Shown here: positions 47,348 to 57,171 of the stretch, in pieces
Layout of the letters: each line of letters opens with the position of its first letter
Position numbering within the stretch: the first letter of the stretch is position 1
Assembly: GCA_030626025.1 (NCBI GenBank)
Contig: DAOUPT010000001.1
Location: forward strand, 1 to 64,000
Source of the DNA: Anderseniella sp.
Lineage (GTDB): Bacteria; Pseudomonadota; Alphaproteobacteria; Rhizobiales; Aestuariivirgaceae
Direction of reading: 5' to 3'
DNA: 64,000 nt
The notes under the pieces: model-generated
Told to the model about the DNA's origin: nothing
The model's database searches: none
Seen by the model: only the letters and a program-made list of their open reading frames with translations
Made by a program: the position numbers and the translations under genes

Positions 47348-49098
47348 GAGTTTTTCCAATCACGAATTTGATCGACGATTTCCTGTGCGCCGATCAGGTG
47401 CGGGCCGGGACGGTGGAAGTGGCGTATCTCACCCGGCAGGTCGCATTGGGATCGCAGATAATTATGGAACTGGCCGGAATGGGTTTGCTCGACAATCAGG
47501 GTGCGGTCGCAGCCTTTAAGGGCGGCAAGGAATGGCTGTTTGAGGAAAGGGGCCAGGAGACGCATGGCAACCAGTTTGACCTTAATGCCCTCGCATCCGA
47601 GAGTGTGGATGGCTTCGCGGGTCGGGCCAGCCATTGAACCCCAGACAAGAATGGTGAAGTCGCTACCTGCATCTACGTCAGGGTTTCCAATGTCGGCCCA
47701 GTGATCGCCGTAATCAAAGTTGGCGATTTTTCTTTCCCGCTTGTCATGCTGGTCGCGATGGTCGCTTTCGGTGCTGGAGGGTGCGCCGCGGACATTGTGG
47801 GTGAGGCCATCAGCAGTGTATTGGCCGCCCGGCGTACCGGGGATGGCCATCGGCGAGATGCCATCGGCGGTTATTGCATAGCGGTTGTAGGTTTCTTCGC
47901 GATTGCCCTGATAGATTTTGCGTTTGGCAAAGAAGGCAATATTTGCCGGCTTGTCGATGATGACCCGGGCCTGGCCAAGGGATTGATCGGACAATAATAT
48001 TGCTGCGGTTTGCATGGCCTCGGCCAGATAAACCGCCCATTGAGCGGTGAAAATGCAGTCGCTGACGCTTAAAGGGGCGACCACAATGTGGGGGGCATCA
48101 CCGTGGCAGCCATGAATGGCGATGTTGAGGTCTGACTGCTCGGATTTTGTCGGGATGCCGGTGGACGGACCACCACGCATAACATCAACAACAACGATGG
48201 GCACCTCAGAGGCAGTGGCCAAGCCGAGAGCTTCGACCATCAGGGCCAGACCGGGACCTGAAGTGGCGGTGATTGAGGCGCGTCCACCAAATGATGCGCC
48301 GATGATCATGTTGATCGAGGAGAGTTCATCTTCGGCCTGAACCAGTGCGCCACCGACCTTTGACAGCGCCGGGGCCAGCCATTCAAGAACTTCGGTAGCC
48401 GGGGTAATGGGATAGGCAGCAGCAAAGCGAATGCCACCGCGCACCGCGCCATATCCGACTGCTTCATTGCCGGTGATCAGCCAGCGGCCGGCATCTGTTT
48501 TCTCGGGGTTTTGCAATTTGAGCTGGTCAGTAAATTTAGCGACCTGGGCCATGCCGGTGACAATACATTTACGACCGGCCTCAACCACCTCGCCACCTTT
48601 TTTCGACAACTTGGCGGTTACGATGTCCATGATGCTTTCAAGGGACAGGCCGATGATTGCAGCCGCCATGCCGACTGCGATCATATTTTCACGCCCGCCA
48701 GGAATTTCTTTGGCAAGGTCTTTCATGGCCACACTGGCGATGTTGCTCTGCAAACCACCAATTTCAGTGGGAACTTCACCGGCAGTCGGATCGCTTAGAA
48801 CGAGTCCGTGTTTCGCCAGTGGCATTTCAGAGGCAAAGCGTTCGGCATTTTTCCAGTCAATGGCAATCAGCAGGTCGTACTCCTTATTCATGCAATCGAC
48901 GCGATGGTTGGCCAGGCGGACCAATGCGGCTGCTTCACCGCCGCGAATTTGCGGGCCAACGGAGCGATTCATGATGCCGTACCAGCCCGAACTTGCAGCT
49001 GCTTCAAGGATAATGGCCCCGGCTGTCAGCGCACCGGCACCACCGCTGCCGATTATTGCAAGAGAGATGCTTTCGTAAGAGTTTTCTGCTGCAGGCAT
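47344..49098 (-). CDS. korA: 2-oxoacid:ferredoxin oxidoreductase gamma-alpha fusion (KorA)
   Basis: The 584-residue chain has the gamma domain first (IIGSGGAGALTAGAIILEAA, residues 13-190) and then the alpha domain (GNEAVGYGAVRGGIRFAAAYPITPATE, TSGPGLALMVEALGLA, GGPSTGIPTKSEQSDL). This fused layout is the KorA form of Thauera and Magnetospirillum. It is divergent from had-oah-dch-bcr, sharing the 181-base interval and operator copy B. Confidence 0.92.
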   Translation of the reverse strand: MPAAENSYESISLAIIGSGGAGALTAGAIILEAAASSGWYGIMNRSVGPQIRGGEAAALVRLANHRVDCMNKEYDLLIAIDWKNAERFASEMPLAKHGLVLSDPTAGEVPTEIGGLQSNIASVAMKDLAKEIPGGRENMIAVGMAAAIIGLSLESIMDIVTAKLSKKGGEVVEAGRKCIVTGMAQVAKFTDQLKLQNPEKTDAGRWLITGNEAVGYGAVRGGIRFAAAYPITPATEVLEWLAPALSKVGGALVQAEDELSSINMIIGASFGGRASITATSGPGLALMVEALGLATASEVPIVVVDVMRGGPSTGIPTKSEQSDLNIAIHGCHGDAPHIVVAPLSVSDCIFTAQWAVYLAEAMQTAAILLSDQSLGQARVIIDKPANIAFFAKRKIYQGNREETYNRYAITADGISPMAIPGTPGGQYTADGLTHNVRGAPSSTESDHRDQHDKRERKIANFDYGDHWADIGNPDVDAGSDFTILVWGSMAGPTREAIHTLGCEGIKVKLVAMRLLAPFLKQPFLAALKGCDRTLIVEQTHSGQFHNYLRSQCDLPGEIRHFHRPGPHLIGAQEIVDQIRDWKNS

Positions 49099-49161
49099 GT
49101 GCTGATCCTTGTTTTATCAGGTTGGAAACCGGTTTTTTCAATTACCTGTTGACGATAAATA

Positions 49162-49174
49162 AGTATTAGAGTAC
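49162..49174. promoter_or_regulatory. Shared operator motif, copy B (korAB and bcr operons)
   Basis: AGTATTAGAGTAC lies in the divergent interval, next to a TTGACG at 49149-49154 that could be the -35 box of the had promoter. It is identical as reverse complement to copy A. One bound regulator here could control both operons. Confidence 0.6.
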
Positions 49175-49279
49175 CAATTTACGGTAATAGGAAAACCAAA
49201 GCCTGTCAACAAGGCACTTTTGCAGATGTAAAAATGCGCTGGATGCAGGATTTACTGTTGAAGTCGGGAGAATTGTTAC

Positions 49280-50347
49280 ATGGCATACCGCTGGTTGATG
49301 GTTGCTCAAAATGAACCAATGCAGTTGCAGGAGTTTGACCCCGGGACGCCCGGTGATGGTGAAGTGGTTGTCGAGATTGCCGGTTGTGGTGTTTGCCATA
49401 CGGACCTTGGCTTTCTTTATGACGGCGTTCGGCTTAATCACGAACTGCCGCTGGCGCTTGGTCATGAAATAAGCGGAACGGTGACAGCCACCGGCAAGGA
49501 GGCAGAAGAATGGCAGGGCCAGACAGTTATTATTCCAGCTGTGATGCCGTGCGGTGAATGCGATGCCTGCAAGCGTGGCAAGGGAACCATTTGCCGGACC
49601 CAAAAAATGCCGGGCAATGATATTCAGGGCGGTTTTGCCAGTCATATTACAGTACCGGCGCGCGGGCTTTGTCCTGTTGACATAGATGGTTTGAACGCGG
49701 TTGGACTCGGGCTGGCCGATGTGTCAGTTGTTGCCGATGCGCTGACAACGCCCTATCAGGCAGCGGTTCAGGCCGGGATCAGCCCCGGTGATCTGGTGAT
49801 CGTCAATGGTGTCGGCGGGGTTGGTGGTTATGCGGTTCAGGTGGCAGCGGCCATGGGGGCCACCGTGGTGGCGATTGATGTGGTGGCTGAAAAACTTGAT
49901 GCCCTTAAAGACTATGGAGCATCACTGGCCCTGAATGCGCGGGATTTTGATGGCAGAGCGCTCAAGAAAGAGATCGCCGCCTTTGCTAAAGACAACGGCC
50001 TTCGTCCAAATGAATGGATCATTCTGGAATGTTCAGGCAGCAAAGCGGGACAGTTGACGTCCTTTGGATTGCTTAATCATGGCGCGACCTTGTGCATTGT
50101 TGGTTTTACCATGGACAAGCTTGAGGTGCGGTTGTCCAATCTGATGGCTTTTCATGCCCGCATTCTGGGCAATTGGGGCTGTCCGCCTGAGCTTTATCCC
50201 GGCGCGCTTGATCTGGTGCTTGAGGGAAAAGTTAAAATTGCACCCTTTGTCGAGCAGCGCCCGCTGGCCGACATCAATGAGATTTTTACGGCAGTACATG
50301 AGGGAAAATTTGTCCGACGCGCCATTCTGGTTCCCGAGCAAGGGTGA
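49280..50347 (+). CDS. had: 6-hydroxycyclohex-1-ene-1-carbonyl-CoA dehydrogenase
   Basis: This 355-residue medium-chain alcohol dehydrogenase has zinc ligands in [13 protein letters not shown] and [15 protein letters not shown], and the NAD fold [11 protein letters not shown]. The [20 protein letters not shown] segment is typical of Had. It oxidises the hydroxyl intermediate after Dch to 6-oxocyclohex-1-ene-1-carbonyl-CoA. It is the first gene of the bcr operon; GGGAGA lies 8 bases before the ATG. Confidence 0.95.
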   Translation: MAYRWLMVAQNEPMQLQEFDPGTPGDGEVVVEIAGCGVCHTDLGFLYDGVRLNHELPLALGHEISGTVTATGKEAEEWQGQTVIIPAVMPCGECDACKRGKGTICRTQKMPGNDIQGGFASHITVPARGLCPVDIDGLNAVGLGLADVSVVADALTTPYQAAVQAGISPGDLVIVNGVGGVGGYAVQVAAAMGATVVAIDVVAEKLDALKDYGASLALNARDFDGRALKKEIAAFAKDNGLRPNEWIILECSGSKAGQLTSFGLLNHGATLCIVGFTMDKLEVRLSNLMAFHARILGNWGCPPELYPGALDLVLEGKVKIAPFVEQRPLADINEIFTAVHEGKFVRRAILVPEQG

Positions 50348-50380
50348 GCAGATGCGCATGGACCCAAGGAGAAAAACAAG

Positions 50381-51493
50381 ATGAGTGAATTTGAATTTTT
50401 ACCCCATGATCTGGTTTCTGATGAAGCCCGGGAAGCGATCAGCGATGGTGTGATTTATGAAAAACGACCGGCCCTGCGGCCCGACGGATCCGTGGCCGAA
50501 GGGCTTTACAACGCCTGGATTATTCTGAACAACCCGAGCCAATTCAATTCGTACACCACCGATATGGTCAAGGCGGTCATTCTGGCCTTTCGGGCAGCAT
50601 CCAATGCTCGCGATGTCAATGCGGTGGTATTTACCGCGGTTGGCGACAAGGCATTTTGTACTGGCGGCAACACCAAGGAATATGCTGAGTATTATGCCGG
50701 ACGTCCGCATGAATACCGCCAGTATATGCGGTTGTTCAATGACATGGTATCGGCCATTCTGGGCTGTGACAAGCCGGTGGTTTGCCGGGTCAATGGCATG
50801 CGTATTGGTGGCGGGCAGGAAATCGGCATGGCTTGCGATTTCTCGGTTGCCCACGATATGGCCCGTTTCGGACAGGCCGGACCAAAACACGGATCGGCTG
50901 CCATTGGCGGCTCGACAGATTTTCTTCCGGTGATGATTGGCTGTGAACAGGCGATGATCTCAGGGGTTTTATGCGAGCCCTTCTCAGCCCACAAAGCCAT
51001 GCGCCTTGGTGTTCTCACTGATATTGTTCCATCGCTCAAAGTTGATGGAAAGTTCATTGCCAATCCGCTGGTAGAAACACAAAAGACGATCGATGAATAT
51101 GGTCGTTTTATTCATGGTGAATTCAAAACCGGTCAGGATGCTGCCGATGGCAAGGCGGTGCTGAAAACCGGCGAAATGGACTTGAGTTTGCTTGATCAGA
51201 AAGTCGATGAATTGTGTACCAAACTACTGATGACTTTTCCTGATTGTACGACCAAATCTGTCGAAGAATTACGCAAACCAAAGCTTAATGCCTGGAACAT
51301 GAACAAGGAAAACTCGCGGGCTTGGTTGTCCCTCAACATGATGACTGAAGCCAATATGGGCTTTAGAGCCTTTAATGAAGGTAACCGCGAAGTCGGGCGC
51401 GAAGTTGATTTCGTTGCCCTTCGGCAAGAGTTGGCCGGTGGCACCAAATGGGGTTCAGACTTTATCAACTCGATGATGCCGGGAGCCAAATAA
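50381..51493 (+). CDS. oah: 6-oxocyclohex-1-ene-1-carbonyl-CoA hydrolase
   Basis: Oah opens the ring hydrolytically, giving 3-hydroxypimeloyl-CoA. The 370-residue crotonase-fold protein is longer than usual hydratases, as in Thauera (about 377). Seen: GDKAFCTGGNTKEYAEYYAG, NGMRIGGGQEIGMACD and a long C-terminal helical tail. The stop TAA shares its last A with the dch ATG. Confidence 0.96.
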   Translation: MSEFEFLPHDLVSDEAREAISDGVIYEKRPALRPDGSVAEGLYNAWIILNNPSQFNSYTTDMVKAVILAFRAASNARDVNAVVFTAVGDKAFCTGGNTKEYAEYYAGRPHEYRQYMRLFNDMVSAILGCDKPVVCRVNGMRIGGGQEIGMACDFSVAHDMARFGQAGPKHGSAAIGGSTDFLPVMIGCEQAMISGVLCEPFSAHKAMRLGVLTDIVPSLKVDGKFIANPLVETQKTIDEYGRFIHGEFKTGQDAADGKAVLKTGEMDLSLLDQKVDELCTKLLMTFPDCTTKSVEELRKPKLNAWNMNKENSRAWLSLNMMTEANMGFRAFNEGNREVGREVDFVALRQELAGGTKWGSDFINSMMPGAK

Positions 51494-52260
51494 TGACCAG
51501 CCCGTTGAAAATATGGCTGGATCGTGATGGCAAGTTGCTCCGTTTGCGGCTTGACCGGCCGAAAGCCAATATTGTTGACGGGCCGATGATTGCTGGACTT
51601 GAAACCGCGTTGTCAGAACATGCCGGTAACAGGAATATTGCCGCAGTGTTGCTTGATGCTTCGGGACCGCATTTCAGTTTTGGTGCCAGCGTTGAAGAGC
51701 ATCTGCCTGATGTTTGTGCCGGGATGCTCCAATCCCTGCACAGCCTGATCAAAACCATGCTGCAATATCCAGTGCCATTGCTGGTAGCGATAAAAGGTCA
51801 ATGTCTGGGTGGCGGGCTGGAAGTAGCTGCTGCCGGGCAATTGTTGTTTGCAGCCCCTGATGCCGGGCTGGGCCAGCCGGAAATGATGCTCGGGGTTTTT
51901 GCTCCTGCTGCCTCATGTCTGCTGCCGGAACGGATGGGGCAATCAAGGGCCGAAGACCTGCTTTATTCCGGCCGCAGTCTTACCGGCGAACAGGCACGTG
52001 CAAGCGGTCTGGTCGATATTGTTGCCGATGATCCAGAAGCGGCAGCCCTGGAATATTTCGACAACCATCTGGCCGGGAAAAGTGCTTCATCCTTGCGCTT
52101 TGCGGTTAAGGCAGCGCGGGCAGCATATGTAGCACGGGTGGTTGCCCGGCTCGATGAAGTGGAAAAACTCTATCTTGAAGAACTGATGTCAACGCGCGAT
52201 GCGGTTGAAGGTCTTGAAGCCTTTATCGCCAAGCGCCCAGCAAAGTGGGAAAACCGATGA
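51493..52260 (+). CDS. dch: Cyclohexa-1,5-dienecarbonyl-CoA hydratase
   Basis: The 255-residue crotonase-family protein hydrates the product of benzoyl-CoA reductase to 6-hydroxycyclohex-1-ene-1-carbonyl-CoA. Seen: LRLDRPKANIVDGPM, SFGASVEEHLP and IKGQCLGGGLEVAAAG. The ATG at 51493 overlaps the oah stop; an in-frame ATG at 51448 is inside oah and rejected. Confidence 0.95.
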   Translation: MTSPLKIWLDRDGKLLRLRLDRPKANIVDGPMIAGLETALSEHAGNRNIAAVLLDASGPHFSFGASVEEHLPDVCAGMLQSLHSLIKTMLQYPVPLLVAIKGQCLGGGLEVAAAGQLLFAAPDAGLGQPEMMLGVFAPAASCLLPERMGQSRAEDLLYSGRSLTGEQARASGLVDIVADDPEAAALEYFDNHLAGKSASSLRFAVKAARAAYVARVVARLDEVEKLYLEELMSTRDAVEGLEAFIAKRPAKWENR

Positions 52261-53432
52261 GCTCACCAACCACAACAGAAATTGTCGCTCGCTGTCAGGA
52301 GCTTTACGAAGACCTGCATTTCACTGCCGCAAGAAAGTGGAAAGAAGCAGAGCCGGGCCGCAAGGTGATCGGTTATATGCCGGTCTATGTTCCGCGCGAA
52401 ATTATTCATGCTGCCGGAATGCTGCCGCTTGGCATTGTCGGGGGCGGTGACAATCTCGAAGTTATTCACGGGGACGCCTATTATCAAAGTTACATTTGCC
52501 GCATCCCGCGCTCAACTATTGAGCTTGGTGTTACCGGCCGACTGGACTTTGTTGATGGGATGTTGTTTCCATCCATTTGCGATGTGATCCGCAATCTGTC
52601 GGGCATGTGGAAAATGCTGTTTCCGGAAGTTTACTCGAAATATTTCGATGTGCCGCAAACTTATGAAGATGAAATCGGCGGCACTTTTTATACCAATGAA
52701 ATGGCCGAGTTTCGCAAGGACCTTGAAGAGATTGGTGGCCGTAAGATTACCGATGAGGGCCTTCATAAATCTATTGAGGTTTATAATGAAAACCGGCGGA
52801 TCATTCGCGAACTTTATGATCAGCGGGCAAAGACACCCTGGAAAGTACCTGCAGCTGAGGTTTATCTGGTGGTGCGGGCCGGGTTGGTGTTGCCGGTTGA
52901 AGAACACAATGAACTGGTGTTGCAGTATATAGAGGCTGCGGCAAAAGAAGATCGTCCTATCAGAGATAACAGCCGGGTGGTTCTGACAGGCTTGTTCTGT
53001 GAGCAGCCCCCGCTTAACCTGATCAAGTCCCTGGAACTGTCCGGCTGTTATGTGGTTGATGATGATCTTTTGTTGATTACCCGCTGGCTGATCGGCGATG
53101 TTCCGACCGATGGTGACCCGCTGCATAATCTGTCGCAGGCGTTTTTGCATCATTCAGAATCAACCGCGGCCAAATACGAGCCGGACCTTGAAGAAAAAGG
53201 CCAGTTCCTGGTTCGGGCGGTCAAACGCACCGGTGCCGAAGGGGTTATCTTTGCTTCAACCAGTTTCTGTGATCCGGCCTTGCTTGACCGGCCAATGCTG
53301 CAGAATGTGCTCAAAGATGCCGGGATCCCGTTCATTGCCTTTAAATACGCTGAAAACTCGGGACAGATGCAGCCTATTCGCGAACAGGCCGGAACCTTTG
53401 CCGATTCAATCAAATTATGGAGCGCAGCATGA
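52257..53432 (+). CDS. bcrC: Benzoyl-CoA reductase subunit C
   Basis: BcrC and BcrB together hold the active-site cluster and the benzoyl-CoA site. The 391-residue protein belongs to the HgdB/2-hydroxyacyl-CoA-dehydratase fold, with GYMPVYVPREIIHAAGMLPLG, FPSICDVIRNLSGMW, GLFCEQPP and STSFCDPALLDRPML carrying likely cluster cysteines. The start overlaps dch (ATGA). Gene order bcrC-B-A-D equals that of Thauera aromatica. Confidence 0.97.
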   Translation: MSSPTTTEIVARCQELYEDLHFTAARKWKEAEPGRKVIGYMPVYVPREIIHAAGMLPLGIVGGGDNLEVIHGDAYYQSYICRIPRSTIELGVTGRLDFVDGMLFPSICDVIRNLSGMWKMLFPEVYSKYFDVPQTYEDEIGGTFYTNEMAEFRKDLEEIGGRKITDEGLHKSIEVYNENRRIIRELYDQRAKTPWKVPAAEVYLVVRAGLVLPVEEHNELVLQYIEAAAKEDRPIRDNSRVVLTGLFCEQPPLNLIKSLELSGCYVVDDDLLLITRWLIGDVPTDGDPLHNLSQAFLHHSESTAAKYEPDLEEKGQFLVRAVKRTGAEGVIFASTSFCDPALLDRPMLQNVLKDAGIPFIAFKYAENSGQMQPIREQAGTFADSIKLWSAA

Positions 53433-54736
53433 GAGTTACAACCAGCACTGCCCAAACCACCGATGTCATCAAAGATGCTTCAATGATCAAGCAGAAACAA
53501 ATGATGGCGGCTCACTATGACAGACTGACCAGTGCCAGGGAAAATGGTGACAAGGTTGTTTCCACTTTTGTGCCTGGTAATCTCAATGAATTGCTGATGT
53601 GTTTTGATCTGGTCAACAATCTGCCGGAAGTCAATGCTATTCAAAACGGCTTGAGGCGCAAGTCCGGAGCGTTTGTTATGGAAGCAGAACGGGCCGGTCA
53701 TTCAGAAGATGTTTGCACCTATGTGAAATCTGATATTGGCATGATGGCCAAAGGCAATATCGGGCCAAATGGCAAAGAATTACCGGCACCAGATGTTTTG
53801 ATGCTGTCATACACCGGCTGCTTTACCTTCCTGAAATGGTTTGAACTGTTGCGCGAGCAATACAAATGCGAAACAATTTTCCTGCAAACACCTTATATGG
53901 CTGATGGCAAAATCACCCCCAATATGATCCAGTATATGGTCAAGCAGTTCAAGGAAGACGTCATTCCCAAACTGGAGAGAATTTCCGGGGTGAAATTTGA
54001 TATCGACCGTTTGCGGGAATATTTGCGCAAATCAGCAAAAGCTGAAGATGATCTGGTTTATATCCTGCAAAGCGGCAAGCATGTACGTTCACCGATTGAT
54101 GCCTATTTCGGCGGTATTTATTATATTGGTCCGATTTTCGGTGCTTTCCGTGGCACTGATGATGCGATTGAGTATTACCAGTTCCTCAAGAATGAAGTAG
54201 ACCAGCGCATCGCCGCCGGTCTGGGACCGGTGACGCCGGATGGACCGATGGGGGAAGAAAAATATCGACTGGTTGTCGAAGGGCCTCCCAACTACACAAA
54301 TTTCCGTCAGTTCTGGAAAATGTTCTATGACGAAGGGGCAACGGTTGTTGCATCAAGCTATACCAAAGTGGGTGGCACTTATGATTACGGTTTCCGTCAT
54401 GATCCGGATCGCCCGCTTGAAACCCTGGCTGAATATTGTCTGGGTGTGTATACTAACCGGTCGCTGCCGATGCGGATTGATATGCTGGTTGATTATATCA
54501 ATGAATATCAGGCTGACGGCTTGCTAATCAACTCAATCAAGAGCTGCAACAGTTTTTCAGCCGGGCAATTGCTGATGATGCGGGAAGTTGAAAAACGCAC
54601 CGGCAAACCGGCAGCATTTATTGAAACCGATTTGGTTGATCCGCGTTATTTCTCGGCCGCCAATGTTAAAAATCGTCTGGAAAGCTACTTCCAGATGATT
54701 GAACAAAAGCGATCCGGCAAGGGAGTTGCAGCATGA
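53429..54736 (+). CDS. bcrB: Benzoyl-CoA reductase subunit B
   Basis: The 435-residue protein pairs with BcrC and has the same fold: [47 protein letters not shown], and [41 protein letters not shown]. The start at 53429 overlaps the bcrC stop. Confidence 0.97.
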   Translation: MRVTTSTAQTTDVIKDASMIKQKQMMAAHYDRLTSARENGDKVVSTFVPGNLNELLMCFDLVNNLPEVNAIQNGLRRKSGAFVMEAERAGHSEDVCTYVKSDIGMMAKGNIGPNGKELPAPDVLMLSYTGCFTFLKWFELLREQYKCETIFLQTPYMADGKITPNMIQYMVKQFKEDVIPKLERISGVKFDIDRLREYLRKSAKAEDDLVYILQSGKHVRSPIDAYFGGIYYIGPIFGAFRGTDDAIEYYQFLKNEVDQRIAAGLGPVTPDGPMGEEKYRLVVEGPPNYTNFRQFWKMFYDEGATVVASSYTKVGGTYDYGFRHDPDRPLETLAEYCLGVYTNRSLPMRIDMLVDYINEYQADGLLINSIKSCNSFSAGQLLMMREVEKRTGKPAAFIETDLVDPRYFSAANVKNRLESYFQMIEQKRSGKGVAA

Positions 54737-56058
54737 AGACCTTTGTAGGCATTGATCTTGGCTCCACCACCACCAAGGCGGTGCTGATGGATGAGAATGA
54801 AAAGGTGATCGGACGCGGTATTACCAATTCGCGCTCAAACTATGATACCGCCTGCCGGGTGGCCGGACAGGAAGCAGCCATTGATGCGCGCTTTACCCTG
54901 TTCCGGCGCGAGTTTGGCGATGCGGAAAAAATCAGTGATCAGGTAGACGGTTTTCTAAAAGGATTGGAGCGTGCTTTTCGACTTGAGCAGTTTCTTGAGC
55001 AGGTTGATGATCTGGAAAAAACCTGTATTGAGCAAGTCAAGGGTGAGCGGTTTTCAAAACTGGGCGACGGGGTGAAGCTGGCCCTTGCTGAAGTGTTTAA
55101 CCTTCTGCGCAAAGAGGCCCCTGCCATGTATGGGCCTGACGCCACCCGCAAGTCAGATTTTTTCCGTGATATTGCCGGGTCGCGCTATCTGGCGCTGGCT
55201 GAAGAAGTAGCGCGAGAAGAGAAAATTCCCTACGATTTGCTACTTAATGTCTATGATAAATCAATCATCGCAGTAGAGAACCGCCCGCCCAAGGGCGAAC
55301 TTGGCGACAAGTTTCGGGCAGCCCTGAAACGGGTGACTGAAGTTTCAGGCAGCAGTGCCAGCGATCTGCAACAATCGGTGGAACGGGCGCTTGATATTGA
55401 ACTGGAAGAAACCTTTCTGGTCGGCACAGGTTACGGGCGGGTGACATTGCCATTTTCGAAGGAACACATCCGTTCGGAAATTTTGTGTCACGGTCTGGGT
55501 GCTCACATGATGTATCCCAAAACCCGCACCGTGCTTGATATTGGCGGCCAGGATACCAAGGGTATTCAAGTGGACCCGACGGGGATTGTGGAAAATTTCC
55601 AGATGAATGACCGTTGTGCCGCCGGTTGCGGACGCTATCTTGGATACATCGCCGATGAAATGAATATGGGACTGCACGAGCTTGGGCCATTAGCAATGAA
55701 GTCGGAAAAACCAGCCCGTATCAACTCAACCTGCACGGTGTTTGCCGGGGCTGAATTGCGGGACCGTCTGGCTCTGGGTGAAGCGCGCGAGGATATTCTG
55801 GCCGGATTACACCGGGCGATCATTTTGCGGGCCATGTCGATTATTTCGCGCTCTGGCGGCATCGCAGACGAATTCACCTTTACTGGCGGGGTTGCCAAAA
55901 ATGATGCGGCGGTGCGCGAGTTGAAAAAGCTGGTATTTGAAAACTACGGTGAAGTGACGATCAATATTGATCCGGATTCGATTTATACCGGTGCCCTTGG
56001 CGGGGCAGAATTTGCCCGCCGGGCAGCGCAAGGACGTATGGAAGGAATGGATGCATGA
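54733..56058 (+). CDS. bcrA: Benzoyl-CoA reductase ATPase subunit A
   Basis: BcrA and BcrD form the ATP-hydrolysing electron activator. The 441-residue protein has the ASKHA phosphate-1 motif DLGSTTTK (residues 8-15), [11 protein letters not shown], and [12 protein letters not shown] with the cysteine that binds the intersubunit [4Fe-4S] cluster. BcrA is longer than BcrD because of an insertion (about residues 55-180), as known in class I enzymes. ATPGA-type overlaps on both sides couple it to bcrB and bcrD. Confidence 0.97.
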   Translation: MKTFVGIDLGSTTTKAVLMDENEKVIGRGITNSRSNYDTACRVAGQEAAIDARFTLFRREFGDAEKISDQVDGFLKGLERAFRLEQFLEQVDDLEKTCIEQVKGERFSKLGDGVKLALAEVFNLLRKEAPAMYGPDATRKSDFFRDIAGSRYLALAEEVAREEKIPYDLLLNVYDKSIIAVENRPPKGELGDKFRAALKRVTEVSGSSASDLQQSVERALDIELEETFLVGTGYGRVTLPFSKEHIRSEILCHGLGAHMMYPKTRTVLDIGGQDTKGIQVDPTGIVENFQMNDRCAAGCGRYLGYIADEMNMGLHELGPLAMKSEKPARINSTCTVFAGAELRDRLALGEAREDILAGLHRAIILRAMSIISRSGGIADEFTFTGGVAKNDAAVRELKKLVFENYGEVTINIDPDSIYTGALGGAEFARRAAQGRMEGMDA

Positions 56059-56900
56059 CTTTAGCAGCGGGAATTGATGTTGGCACCGGTGCCGTCAAGG
56101 CGGTTATTTTCAAAAATGAAGATGGCAAGGAAGAATGGCTGTCACGCTCCATCTTGCGCATTCGCCAGCGTGATCCGATGGAGCTGGCCCGCCAGGCCTT
56201 TGATGAAACGCTGGAAGATGCCGGTCTGAAAGAGAGTGATCTTGATTATGTGGCAACCACCGGTGAGGGTGAGGCCATTCCGTTTCACACCGGCCACTTT
56301 TATTCAATGACTGCCCATGCCCGCGGCGCCCGTTTTCTTGATCCAAATGCCCGGGCGGTTCTCGACTGTGGGGCCTTGCATGGCCGGGCGATTATTACTG
56401 ATGAACGCGGCAAGGTTTTGAATTACAAGATGACCAGCCAGTGCGCGTCAGGTTCGGGCCAGTTTCTGGAAAATATCGCCCGCTATCTCGGCATCGCCCA
56501 GGATGAAATTGGCAAGTTGTCGATTGAAGCCGATGACCCCGAAGCAGTGTCGAGCATTTGCGCGGTGCTGGCCGAAACCGACGTGATCAATATGGTCTCG
56601 CGCGGTATCACCTCACAGAATATTCTCAAAGGCATTCACCTTTCCATGGCCGGACGTCTGGCCCGGTTGTTGAAGTCTATTGGTGCAGCCGACAGCCTGA
56701 TTATGATGACCGGTGGTCTGGCCCAGGATATTGGACTGGTTGAGGCGATGCGTGAGTCACTTGGCAAGCTTAAAGGTGTCGAAGCCAATGTCACCTCCCA
56801 TGAGGATTCAATTTATGCCGGAGCAATCGGTGCCGCCCTGTGGGGTACCTTTAGATATGACAAACTGGCCGCCAGCGGTCAGCTGCTTCAAGCATCGTAA
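56055..56900 (+). CDS. bcrD: Benzoyl-CoA reductase ATPase subunit D
   Basis: The 281-residue ASKHA protein has DVGTGAVK at residues 8-15, [10 protein letters not shown], and [20 protein letters not shown] with the cluster cysteine. With BcrA it drives two single-electron steps to BcrBC with ATP hydrolysis. Its length is normal. Confidence 0.97.
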   Translation: MTLAAGIDVGTGAVKAVIFKNEDGKEEWLSRSILRIRQRDPMELARQAFDETLEDAGLKESDLDYVATTGEGEAIPFHTGHFYSMTAHARGARFLDPNARAVLDCGALHGRAIITDERGKVLNYKMTSQCASGSGQFLENIARYLGIAQDEIGKLSIEADDPEAVSSICAVLAETDVINMVSRGITSQNILKGIHLSMAGRLARLLKSIGAADSLIMMTGGLAQDIGLVEAMRESLGKLKGVEANVTSHEDSIYAGAIGAALWGTFRYDKLAASGQLLQAS

Positions 56901-56923
56901 AATAGTAACTATGGAGAAATAAA

Positions 56924-57169
56924 ATGGCCCTGATGATCGTTGATCCCTGCACTGCCTGTGACGCCTGCGAACCCGTCTGCCCCAATGAAGCCATCAAGGA
57001 AGGCGACCCGTTCTACATCATCGATCCAATGAAATGCACTGAATGTGTTGGCGAAGAAGACGAACCGCAATGCAAACTGGTTTGCCCGGAAGCCTGCATT
57101 GTTGACAATCCAGACTGGGATGAAACACAGGAAGAACTTCAGGAAAAGCACGACCAGTTGCAGGGATAA
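56924..57169 (+). CDS. fdx: 2[4Fe-4S] ferredoxin, electron donor of benzoyl-CoA reductase
   Basis: The 81-residue ferredoxin has clusters with C9-x2-C12-x2-C15-x3-C19 and C38-x2-C41-x8-C50-x3-C54. The long x8 gap and the acidic C-terminal helix are marks of the Allochromatium-type low-potential ferredoxin that serves benzoyl-CoA reductase in Thauera. It is the last gene of the operon, 23 bases after bcrD. Confidence 0.96.
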   Translation: MALMIVDPCTACDACEPVCPNEAIKEGDPFYIIDPMKCTECVGEEDEPQCKLVCPEACIVDNPDWDETQEELQEKHDQLQG

Positions 57170-57171
57170 AT

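Noticed and set aside
48431-49078. Plus-strand frame of 215 residues
   Set aside because: Antisense to korA, whose domain motifs are complete.
46514-49098. KorAB read as pyruvate:ferredoxin oxidoreductase
   Set aside because: The gamma-alpha fusion and the GPSTGIPTKSEQSDL segment match the Kor group better than the single-chain pyruvate enzyme; the substrate remains open.
52512-53153. Minus-strand frame of 213 residues
   Set aside because: Antisense to bcrC, which is clearly real.
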